Assembly (NCBI RefSeq): GCF_030580855.1
Contig: NZ_JAUQOP010000024.1
Location: 26,412-90,411, forward strand
Length of the DNA: 64,000 bases
Reading direction: 5' to 3'
Origin: Pseudomonas citrullilanati
GTDB lineage: Bacteria; Pseudomonadota; Gammaproteobacteria; Pseudomonadales; Pseudomonadaceae
Shown: one piece after another, positions 25,831 through 34,476 of the stretch
Numbering within the stretch: position 1 is the first letter of the stretch
Layout of the letters: each line of letters opens with the position of its first letter
Notes under the pieces: model-generated
The model's input: only the letters and a program-made list of their open reading frames with translations
The model's database searches: none
What the model was told of the DNA's origin: nothing
Program-made: the position numbers and the translations under genes

Positions 25831-28005
25831 ATGCCAACCCGACACGTATACCCGCCCCAACACCTCGCCCTGGCCGTTGCCCTGGTGCTTGGTTGTGCCG
25901 ATGTATCCATGGCGCAGCCCGTGGCCGATATCGCCAGCCCCGCCCAGACGACAGCCGAACTGCAGGGCCGCCTCAAGGCATTCGCCGACGCGCCGGACAC
26001 CCACCCAGCCAAGAACCCCAAGCCGCACAAGGACGCAGAGCAACTGGCGGACACCAACGACCTGGCCACCCTCGGCGGACGCGCAAAGTTCGTCGGCGCC
26101 TTGGACGGTGGTGGCGGCATCAACGTCCTGCAATTGGACGCGGCCAAGGGCGGCACCCTGGAAGAGGCCCGCCACTTCGTGGCCCTGCACACCACGAAGG
26201 GCGAGTGGGAACACGCCGGGCGCTTCGCCGGTTGGGCCGTGATCGAACCGAAGACCACGCTGGTGAATACCGGCCACATCGACGGGCAGGTCGGCGTGCT
26301 CGGTACGTTCGATAACAAAGGCGTCGTGGCCAACCACGTGAACCTGGAAAAAGCAGCGCGCATGACCAACACCGGCACGGTCACCGGCCGGGTCGACGTG
26401 GCAGAAAAGGCCTGGTTCAGCGGCAACGGTACCGTGGAGTTGCTCAACGTCGCCGGCGAGCTGGAGATCGGCCCGAAGATCGGTGCCCCTTCAGTGACCC
26501 GGGACCTGGCCCTGTCGGAAACGGCCAACCTGATCTATCGCATCGACGCCGACGGCCGGTTCGCCACCCTCGACGTGGGCGGTACCGCACGCCTGGACAA
26601 GGCCACACTGACCGTCACCGGTGTAGCCGGGGAAGACATCGAGGCCGGCGAGCACACCGTTATCCGGGCGAGCGCCATCGAGGGTGAATTCGGCCAGGTC
26701 GTCAGTGAACTGGCCTTTGTCGACGCCAACGCGCATTACCCGGACAAGCAGGAGGTGCGCCTGACCTACACCCGCAATAAGGTCCCGATCGAGGCAATCG
26801 CCACCTCCGAACACGGCCAGGCGATTGCGGCGAGCATCGACGCGCCACAGCCGGTGCCCGTCGAAACGCCTGCCGTTGCACAGGCACCGGCCGTCGAACC
26901 GACCCTCGACGGGGCCGCCCACACACCCAGCGCAGCGCCCAATGTCCCCGACGCCGCGCCCGTACCCGCTCGCCCCCTGCAAGCCGCCGACCCAGTACCC
27001 AGGCCCAACGCCGCCATCAGCGCCCTGCTCGGCACCAACCGGATCACCGCCGCCGATGCCCTCGACCAATTGAGCGGCTATCACACGTCAGACCTGGGCA
27101 ATGCCACCTTGAGCAGCATCGCCCCGATCAGCACCAGCATGCTGTCGGCCATGGGCCAGGACACCCCAGGGCACGGCTATGGCGATGGCCAAGTGTGGGT
27201 CCGGGCCATCGGCCACCGCGGCACGGTCGGCAAACAATTGGGTGGCGACGCCCTGAAGCATTCGACAGAAGGCCTGGTGCTGGGCACCGACTGGGCTGTC
27301 AGCCCGACATGGCGCCTGGGCATCATCGGCGGCAAGAGCCAGACGCGGCTGGACGGCTACCGCTTCGACGGTGGGCTCGACAGTTGGCAGCTCGGCGCCT
27401 ACGCCCTGCGCCAGGGCGGCCCGCTGGCACTGCGCGTGGGCGCAACCTTCGGCGACCACGTCGGCAGCACCAAGCGCCACGTGGCCTTCAACGGTTTCAG
27501 CGACCGCCTCAAGGGGCGCTACGACGCCCGCACGCAACAGGTCTTTACCCAACTGGGCTACGAGCTGGGCAGTGGCCCGGTCGAGGCAGAACCTTACATT
27601 CACCTGGGCTACCAGCGCTACCAGCGCGACGGCTTCACGGAGAAAGGTGGCGACGCGGCGTTGCAATTCAACCGCCAGGCCCAGGACGCCTACCACAGCA
27701 ACCTGGGCCTGCGCCTGGCCCGCACCTTCGCGCTCGACCATGGCAAGGGGCTGACGCCACGATTGAATATCGGCTGGAGGCATCGGTACGGCGAAGTGAA
27801 GGGTGTCTCCGAGCAGCGCCTGGCAAAGGGAGGAGCCACCTACACCGTCGAAGGCATCGAACTGGACCGCGACAGCCTGCTCCTCGAAGCCGGGTTGGAC
27901 CTGGCGCTGTCGCCGCGCCATACCCTGGGCCTGGGCTACAGCGGTGAAACCGGCCAGGACAACCGCCATGGCGCGCTGACGGGCCAATGGCGAATGATGT
28001 TCTGA
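25831..28005 (+). CDS. Autotransporter outer-membrane beta-barrel protein
   Basis: This 724-residue type V secreted protein has a signal peptide (hydrophobic core about 12-25, cleavage after SMA). A passenger of about 280 residues has beta-helix-like repeats such as TLVNTGHIDGQVGVLGTFDN and MTNTGTVTGRVDVAEKAWFS. A Pro/Ala-rich linker (about 335-395) follows. The C-terminal beta-barrel (about 450-724) starts near GQVWVRAIGHRGTVG and ends with Phe as required for BAM recognition. The passenger is short and has no protease or lipase motif, so an adhesin-like role is the likeliest guess. It stands alone. Confidence 0.88.
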   Translation: MPTRHVYPPQHLALAVALVLGCADVSMAQPVADIASPAQTTAELQGRLKAFADAPDTHPAKNPKPHKDAEQLADTNDLATLGGRAKFVGALDGGGGINVLQLDAAKGGTLEEARHFVALHTTKGEWEHAGRFAGWAVIEPKTTLVNTGHIDGQVGVLGTFDNKGVVANHVNLEKAARMTNTGTVTGRVDVAEKAWFSGNGTVELLNVAGELEIGPKIGAPSVTRDLALSETANLIYRIDADGRFATLDVGGTARLDKATLTVTGVAGEDIEAGEHTVIRASAIEGEFGQVVSELAFVDANAHYPDKQEVRLTYTRNKVPIEAIATSEHGQAIAASIDAPQPVPVETPAVAQAPAVEPTLDGAAHTPSAAPNVPDAAPVPARPLQAADPVPRPNAAISALLGTNRITAADALDQLSGYHTSDLGNATLSSIAPISTSMLSAMGQDTPGHGYGDGQVWVRAIGHRGTVGKQLGGDALKHSTEGLVLGTDWAVSPTWRLGIIGGKSQTRLDGYRFDGGLDSWQLGAYALRQGGPLALRVGATFGDHVGSTKRHVAFNGFSDRLKGRYDARTQQVFTQLGYELGSGPVEAEPYIHLGYQRYQRDGFTEKGGDAALQFNRQAQDAYHSNLGLRLARTFALDHGKGLTPRLNIGWRHRYGEVKGVSEQRLAKGGATYTVEGIELDRDSLLLEAGLDLALSPRHTLGLGYSGETGQDNRHGALTGQWRMMF

Positions 28006-28020
28006 GCCGGTTTCGCAGGC

Positions 28021-28050
28021 AAAAAAAAGGGGAGCCCATGCCCCCCCGAG
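28021..28050 (-). terminator. Rho-independent terminator of the pyruvate carboxylase operon
   Basis: Read on the reverse strand, GGGG...CATGGGCTCCCC forms a stem followed by eight T residues, 28 bases after the oadA stop. Confidence 0.8.
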
Positions 28051-28077
28051 GTAAAACGCTGGATCGAGGCTGTTAAC

Positions 28078-29886
28078 TCAGCCTTCGATCTCGATCAGGA
28101 TCTCGCCCGGGTTGACCCGGTCGCCCTTGGCCACATGAATGGCGGTGACCTTGCCGGCGATGGCCGCCTGCACTTCGGTTTCCATCTTCATGGCTTCGGT
28201 GATCAACACCGCTTGGCCGGCCTTGACCACGTCGCCTTCCTTGACCAGCACATCGACGATGTTGCCCGGCATGGTAGTGCTGACGTGGCCAGGGGCAGTG
28301 GCCTGCTTGCGCTTGCTGCTGCCACCGCCGACGAACTCGTTGAGCGGTTCGAACACGACCTCTTCGGGCATGCCATCGATGGACAGGTAGAAGTGGCGCT
28401 TGCCTTCGGCCTTCACGCCCACGCCGGTGATGTCGACGCGGTAGGTTTCGCCGTGGACATCGATGACGAATTCGGTCGGCACGCCTTCGCCGCTGGCCGA
28501 GCCCACGCTGCCCGCTTCAGGGATGGGCAGCAGGACTTCTGGCGTGAGGTTGCCGGCTTCGCGCTCTTCGAGGAACTTGCGGCCGATGTCCGGGAACATG
28601 GCGTAGGTCAACACGTCCTCTTCGGACTTGGCCAGGGCGCCGATCTCGCCGCGCAGCTTGGTCATCTCCGGCTTGAGCAGGTCGGCCGGCCGCACATCGA
28701 TCACCTCTTCGCTGCCGATGGCCTGGCGCCGCAGCTTCTCGTTCACCGCACCCGGGGCCTTGCCGTAGCCACCCTGCAAGTAAAGCTTCACTTCGTTGGT
28801 GATGGTCTTGTAGCGCTCGCCGGCCAGCACGTTGAAGAATGCCTGGGTGCCGACGATCTGCGAGGTCGGGGTCACCAGCGGCGGGAAACCGAGGTCTTCA
28901 CGCACCCGCGGGATCTCCGCCAGCACTTCGTTCATGCGGTTCAGCGCGCCCTGCTCTTTCAACTGGTTGGCCAGGTTGGAAATCATCCCGCCCGGCACCT
29001 GGTTGACCTGGACACGGGTGTCCACCGCGGTGAACTCGCTTTCGAACTGGTGGTACTTCTTGCGCACGGCGTAGAAGTACAGGCCGATCTCCTGCAACAG
29101 CTCCAGGTCCAGGCCGGTGTCGAACTCGCTGCCTTTAAGGGCCGCGACCATCGACTCGGTGCCCGGGTGACTGGTGCCCCAGGCGAAGCTGGAGATGGCC
29201 GTGTCGATATGGTCGGCACCGTTTTCCACCGCCTTGAGCTGGCACATCGCGGCCAGGCCGGCAGTGTCGTGGGAGTGGATGAACACCGGCAACGACTGCT
29301 CGTTCTTCAGCGCCTTGACCAGCTCGCCGGTGGCGAACGGGGTCAGCAGGCCGGCCATGTCCTTGATCGCCACCGAATCGCAACCCATGGCTTCCATTTG
29401 CTTGGCCTGGGCCACGAAGGCGTCGATGGTGTGCACCGGGCTGGTGGTGTAGGCAATGGTGCCCTGGGCATGCTTGCCGGCGGCTTTCACGGCCTCGATG
29501 GCAACGCGCAGGTTACGTACGTCGTTCATCGCGTCGAAGATGCGGAACACGTCGATGCCGTTGACGGCGGCCTTGGCGACGAAAGCCTTGACCACGTCAT
29601 CGCTGTAGTGGCGGTAGCCCAGCAGGTTCTGGCCACGCAGGAGCATTTGCAGGCGGGTGTTGGGCAGGGCCGCGCGCAGCTGGCGCAGGCGCTCCCACGG
29701 GTCTTCCTTCAGGAAGCGCACGCAGGCGTCGAACGTCGCGCCGCCCCAGACTTCCAGCGACCAATAGCCGACTTTGTCGAGCTTGTCGCAGATCGGCAGC
29801 ATGTCTTCGGTGCGCATGCGAGTGGCGAGCAGCGATTGGTGGGCGTCGCGCAGGATTGTGTCGGTAACAAAGATCTTCTTGGACAT
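28078..29886 (-). CDS. oadA: Pyruvate carboxylase subunit B (oxaloacetate decarboxylase alpha-like)
   Basis: This 602-residue carboxyltransferase subunit of the two-subunit pyruvate carboxylase makes oxaloacetate from pyruvate and carboxybiotin. The N-terminal TIM-barrel domain has TDTILRDAHQSLLATRMRT, LEVWGGATFDACVRFL and the metal site FIHSHDTAG. The PYC_OADA domain follows, and the C-terminal biotinyl domain has the biotin lysine in EAMKMETE (about residue 568). AAGGAA precedes the ATG, 12 bases after the end of the biotin carboxylase gene. The pair corresponds to PA5435-PA5436; pycB is an equally valid name. Confidence 0.95.
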   Translation of the reverse strand: MSKKIFVTDTILRDAHQSLLATRMRTEDMLPICDKLDKVGYWSLEVWGGATFDACVRFLKEDPWERLRQLRAALPNTRLQMLLRGQNLLGYRHYSDDVVKAFVAKAAVNGIDVFRIFDAMNDVRNLRVAIEAVKAAGKHAQGTIAYTTSPVHTIDAFVAQAKQMEAMGCDSVAIKDMAGLLTPFATGELVKALKNEQSLPVFIHSHDTAGLAAMCQLKAVENGADHIDTAISSFAWGTSHPGTESMVAALKGSEFDTGLDLELLQEIGLYFYAVRKKYHQFESEFTAVDTRVQVNQVPGGMISNLANQLKEQGALNRMNEVLAEIPRVREDLGFPPLVTPTSQIVGTQAFFNVLAGERYKTITNEVKLYLQGGYGKAPGAVNEKLRRQAIGSEEVIDVRPADLLKPEMTKLRGEIGALAKSEEDVLTYAMFPDIGRKFLEEREAGNLTPEVLLPIPEAGSVGSASGEGVPTEFVIDVHGETYRVDITGVGVKAEGKRHFYLSIDGMPEEVVFEPLNEFVGGGSSKRKQATAPGHVSTTMPGNIVDVLVKEGDVVKAGQAVLITEAMKMETEVQAAIAGKVTAIHVAKGDRVNPGEILIEIEG

Positions 29887-29898
29887 GGTGATGATTCC

Positions 29899-31314
<1,416 letters not shown>

Positions 31315-31448
31315 TTGGAGGTTCCCTTGAGCCGGTGATACCACGGCCTGGGATCCAGGCCGACGCGTGACCAGATGTAACAATTGGTCGCAGCCCCACA
31401 CTAGTCCCGGGCGTTGATTAACAAAAATGAATATTTATTGGGTCACGC

Positions 31449-31464
31449 ATAAGCAAACACTTAT
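31449..31464. promoter_or_regulatory. LysR-type box between pycA and pycR
   Basis: ATAAGCAAACACTTAT has 5-base inverted arms (ATAAG/CTTAT) around a 6-base spacer and contains the T-N11-A pattern typical of LysR-type binding sites. It lies in the divergent region, 38 bases before pycR. Confidence 0.5.
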
Positions 31465-31501
31465 AGTTGCGCTATCCGTCCCGCTCCAGAGTGCTTAGAA
31501 A

Positions 31502-32464
31502 ATGCGTAAGTCGTTGATGCGTATGACATTGCGTCAATTGCAGATTTTCAATGAGGTGTGCGACCTGAGGTCCTACAGCCGTGCAGCTGACGAAATGTCT
31601 CTCACACAACCCGCCGTTAGCCTACAGATTCGATCCCTGGAAGAGCTGATTGGCCAGCCATTGTTCGAGTATGTCGGCAAGAAGCTCTACATGACCGAGG
31701 CCGCCGAAGCCCTGCAACGCGCCAGCCGGGACATCTTCGGGCGGCTGGAGAACCTCGACATGCAGCTGTCGGACATGCAGGGTTCGCTGCAGGGCCAATT
31801 GAAGCTGGCGGTGGAGTCCAGCGCCAAGTACTTCGTCCCGCACCTGTTCGCCGCGTTCAAGCGCCAGCACCCGGAGGTCAACCTGAGCCTCACGGTGGTC
31901 AATCGCGGCCAGGTCATCCGCCGGCTCTCGGACAATCGCGATGATGTGGTGATCATGTCCATGGTGCCCCAGGACATGGGCCTGGAGTTCTTGCCGTTCC
32001 TCAACAACCCGATTGTCGCCGTGGCGCCCCCGGACCATCCGCTGTGCCACATGGGCCCATTGCGCTTGCAGGACCTGGAGCCCTATACGCTACTGCTGCG
32101 CGAGCCGGGCTCAGGCACGCGGCTGGCCTGCGAGGAATACTTCAAGGAGAAACGGGTGCACTTCACCCAGACGCTGGAGGTCGCTTCGGCGGAGGCCCAG
32201 CGCGAATGCGTGGTGGCCGGGCTGGGCGTGGCGCTGTTGACGCGCCACGCCGTGAGCCGGGAGCTGTCGTCCGGCGCACTCGTCGAGCTGCCGGTGGAGG
32301 AACTGCCGCTGTACCGCAGTTGGTGCCTGGTGCAGGCCAGGGCGAAACGCCTGTCACCGGTGGCTCACGCCTTCCTGGCGTTCGTGCGCGGCGAACGTGC
32401 TCAGATCATTGGCCTGGTTGAACGTTTCGACGGGAAGCCGCCGGCGTTGCCTGCCAGTAATTGA
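31502..32464 (+). CDS. pycR: LysR-family regulator of the pyruvate carboxylase genes
   Basis: This 320-residue LysR regulator has its helix-turn-helix at about 9-66 (LRQLQIFNEVCDLRSYSRAA, LTQPAVSLQIRSLEELIG) and a two-lobed effector domain. It is divergent from pycA-oadA exactly as PA5437 (PycR) is from PA5436 in P. aeruginosa, so the symbol rests on synteny plus family. The ATG at 31502 is used; ATGs at 31517 and 31523 are plausible since no strong ribosome site is seen. Its 3' end overlaps the convergent small gene at 32406-32615 by 59 bases. Confidence 0.88.
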   Translation: MRKSLMRMTLRQLQIFNEVCDLRSYSRAADEMSLTQPAVSLQIRSLEELIGQPLFEYVGKKLYMTEAAEALQRASRDIFGRLENLDMQLSDMQGSLQGQLKLAVESSAKYFVPHLFAAFKRQHPEVNLSLTVVNRGQVIRRLSDNRDDVVIMSMVPQDMGLEFLPFLNNPIVAVAPPDHPLCHMGPLRLQDLEPYTLLLREPGSGTRLACEEYFKEKRVHFTQTLEVASAEAQRECVVAGLGVALLTRHAVSRELSSGALVELPVEELPLYRSWCLVQARAKRLSPVAHAFLAFVRGERAQIIGLVERFDGKPPALPASN

Positions 32465-32615
32465 ATTCTGCGGCGTCAGGGAATTCGCTGATTTCTGCCA
32501 GGAGCTGGCGCTGTTCGCAGCGGTCTTCGATCGCACGACGAAAGGCCATGCGGCGCTGGTCTTCTTGCTGACGACGGGTTTTGACGGCGCTGCGTTCTTC
32601 GTAGGACTGGGTCAT
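32406..32615 (-). CDS. Small PA3496-type protein
   Basis: This 69-residue, highly charged protein has the core TRRQQEDQRRMAFRRAIEDR and EQRQLLAEISEFPD, matching what I recall of the PA3496 family (putative envelope integrity protein). GGGAG lies seven bases before the ATG. It has no signal peptide or membrane segment. It converges on and overlaps the pycR coding end by 59 bases. Function is unknown. Confidence 0.6.
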   Translation of the reverse strand: MTQSYEERSAVKTRRQQEDQRRMAFRRAIEDRCEQRQLLAEISEFPDAAEFNYWQATPAASRRNVQPGQ

Positions 32616-32702
32616 ATCGAGACTCCCAAGACGTATACGGGAGCTTTACGATGCAGGGGCGGGATGACCGTTTGGCGGCGCCAGGGTTACAGAACGATGA
32701 AT

Positions 32703-32832
32703 TGTGGCGAGGGGATTTATCCCCGCTGGGCTGCGAAGCAGACCCCAGCTTTTTCTTGTGTGTCAGGTGATTTGCAGTGGCTGTTCGAGGGGCTGCTGTG
32801 CAGCTCAACGGGGATAAATCCCCTCGCCACAG
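32703..32832. repeat. REPIN of the GGGGAT family
   Basis: The arms TGTGGCGAGGGGATTTATCC (from 32703) and GGATAAATCCCCTCGCCACA (to 32832) are inverted copies flanking about 85 bases. This is the same repeat family as 7099-7142. Confidence 0.75.
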
Positions 32833-32850
32833 ACAGCATCCGCTTCAAGT

Positions 32851-33717
32851 TCAGTCGTCCAGCGCCTTCACCGACTTGGGCGACAACCGCAGGCTGCGCA
32901 AGCTGCGCTTCACGCTCTTGAGATGGTTGACCAGGCTCGGCCCCCGGGCCATTGCAACGCCCATCGCCAGCACGTCGATCACCACCAGGTGGGCGATGCG
33001 CGAGGTCAAGGGGGTGTAGATTTCGGTGTCTTCGTGCACGTCGATGGCCAGGTTCACCGTGGAGAGTTCGGCCAGGGGAGTCTGGCTCGGGCACAAGGTA
33101 ATCAGCGAGGCGCCGCTCTCGCGCACCAGGTTCGCGGTGATCAGCAAATCCTTGGAACGTCCCGACTGCGAGATGCAGATGGCGACGTCGGTGGGTTTCA
33201 GGGTCACGGCCGACATCGCCTGCATGTGCGGATCGGAATAGGCCGCCGCCGTCAGCAGCAGCCGGAAGAACTTGTGCTGGGCATCGGCCGCCACCGCGCC
33301 TGAAGCGCCGAAGCCATAAAACTCCACGCGCTGGGCCTGGGACATCGCCGTGACGGCTTTCTGCAGGGCCACCGGGTCGAGCTTCTCGCGCACCTCCATC
33401 AGGGTGTGGAGGGTGGTGTCGAAGATTTTCAGGCTGTAGTCGGCGACCGAATCGTCTTCGTGGATCGCGAACTGGCCGAAGCTCGCGCCAGCGGCGAGGC
33501 TTTGCGCCAGCTTCAGCTTCAGGTCCTGGAAACCCGAGCAACCGATGGCCCGGCAGAAACGCACGATGGTCGGTTCGCTGATACCAACGCTGTGGGCAAG
33601 GTCCGCCATCGAGCTGTGCATGACGGCCGCAGGATCGAGCAGCACGTGATCGGCGACTTTCAGCTCCGATTTGCGCAGCAGGTGGCGTGACTGGGCGATA
33701 TGTTGCAACAGGTTCAA
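32851..33717 (-). CDS. RpiR/MurR-family regulator, HexR-like
   Basis: This 288-residue regulator has an N-terminal helix-turn-helix (about 1-77: LLRKSELKVADHVLLDP, SEPTIVRFCRAIGCSGF) and a C-terminal SIS sugar-phosphate domain (VEFYGFGASGAVAADAQ, ICISQSGRSKDLL). It resembles HexR, which responds to KDPG and controls glucose catabolism. In P. putida, as I recall, a paralogue sits in this neighbourhood next to a second zwf gene; here no zwf follows. The HexR-type palindrome at 33762-33778, 45 bases upstream, suggests autoregulation. The true hexR paralogue may lie elsewhere, so no symbol is given. Confidence 0.88.
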   Translation of the reverse strand: MNLLQHIAQSRHLLRKSELKVADHVLLDPAAVMHSSMADLAHSVGISEPTIVRFCRAIGCSGFQDLKLKLAQSLAAGASFGQFAIHEDDSVADYSLKIFDTTLHTLMEVREKLDPVALQKAVTAMSQAQRVEFYGFGASGAVAADAQHKFFRLLLTAAAYSDPHMQAMSAVTLKPTDVAICISQSGRSKDLLITANLVRESGASLITLCPSQTPLAELSTVNLAIDVHEDTEIYTPLTSRIAHLVVIDVLAMGVAMARGPSLVNHLKSVKRSLRSLRLSPKSVKALDD

Positions 33718-33761
33718 GGGGCTGGACTCTTGTTATTGGCAGGTGCCGGGATGTAGCAAGC

Positions 33762-33778
33762 TTGTAGTTATACTACAA
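33762..33778. promoter_or_regulatory. HexR-type palindrome
   Basis: TTGTAGTTATACTACAA has perfect 7-base arms (TTGTAGT/ACTACAA), matching the TTGT...ACAA pattern of HexR sites. It lies 45 bases upstream of the RpiR-type gene. Confidence 0.65.
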
Positions 33779-33789
33779 GAATCGGCTTT

Positions 33790-34090
33790 TTGCCTGCCCT
33801 AAACGTAACTGAATCACCGCGCTGCGCCTTTGTTTTAGCCGAAGATCCCTGATGTAGCCACCTGGGCGAGGCGCCGCGGGATCTTCCCGGCGGCGGCTCC
33901 GCCCTGGGTTGTCGCTCGTTACATGAACGATCAACTAACACGCGGCGACTGACTGCAGTGGATTAGTTGTTTTTATCGGCCACTGCGCCTACACATAAAT
34001 CAACTTACAAATGAAACCACCCTCGTTATTTCTCAACCCCCTTCGAGTGGTTATATTGAGTCCGCAGGAAGCAAACATACGATAACAGGA
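33790..34090. other. Intergenic stretch with inverted repeats, possible small RNA
   Basis: No open frame is convincing. GAAGATCCC (33841-33849) is exactly complementary to GGGATCTTC (33878-33886), and a later GCAGTGG...CCACTGC pair flanks a T-rich loop near 33955-33988. Either a long leader of the gene at 34099 or a small RNA is possible. A zwf gene expected from P. putida synteny is absent. Confidence 0.35.
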
Positions 34091-34098
34091 GTTACACC

Positions 34099-34413
34099 AT
34101 GAACATTAAAACCAACGATTGGACCGCACAAATAAACCGCATGCCCGGCGACGCCTTTTTCCGCGTCACAGGCACCGTCACCCTGCCTAACTCGGGCGTT
34201 ACGCCAAGGCTGGAACGCAGCCAGCTACAAGACAAATCCTTCGACCTGCGCCTGGAATTGAAACTTGAAAGTTCCGACGGCGTGTTCCTGCAAGTCATGA
34301 CCGACAAGCCTGTCGAATATAAAGTGGCTGGCAATTCCAATGTAACGGGCGTCAGCATCTTTTATGAAGGCGAGTTACTGCACCATATCGATGATGTTCT
34401 GATCACCGAATAA
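34099..34413 (+). CDS. Hypothetical 104-residue protein
   Basis: This soluble protein starts MNIKTNDWTAQINRMPGD and is predicted mostly beta-stranded (FFRVTGTVTLP, FDLRLELKLESSDGVFLQVM, VTGVSIFYEGELLHHIDDVL). It has no signal peptide and no cysteine. GGAGTTACACC precedes the ATG, and a strong terminator follows 17 bases after the stop, so it is a monocistronic, clearly expressed-looking gene. GC content is about 50%, below the neighbours. I do not recognise the family. Confidence 0.7.
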   Translation: MNIKTNDWTAQINRMPGDAFFRVTGTVTLPNSGVTPRLERSQLQDKSFDLRLELKLESSDGVFLQVMTDKPVEYKVAGNSNVTGVSIFYEGELLHHIDDVLITE

Positions 34414-34430
34414 AAAACATGGCTTCCTGA

Positions 34431-34472
34431 CTTCCCGCCGAATCCAATGAGGATTCGGTGGGAAGTTTCTTC
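34431..34472 (+). terminator. Rho-independent terminator
   Basis: CTTCCCGCCGAATCC pairs with GGATTCGGTGGGAAG (15 pairs with one G-T) around a 5-base loop, followed by TTTCTTC. Confidence 0.88.
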
Positions 34473-34476
34473 ACGC

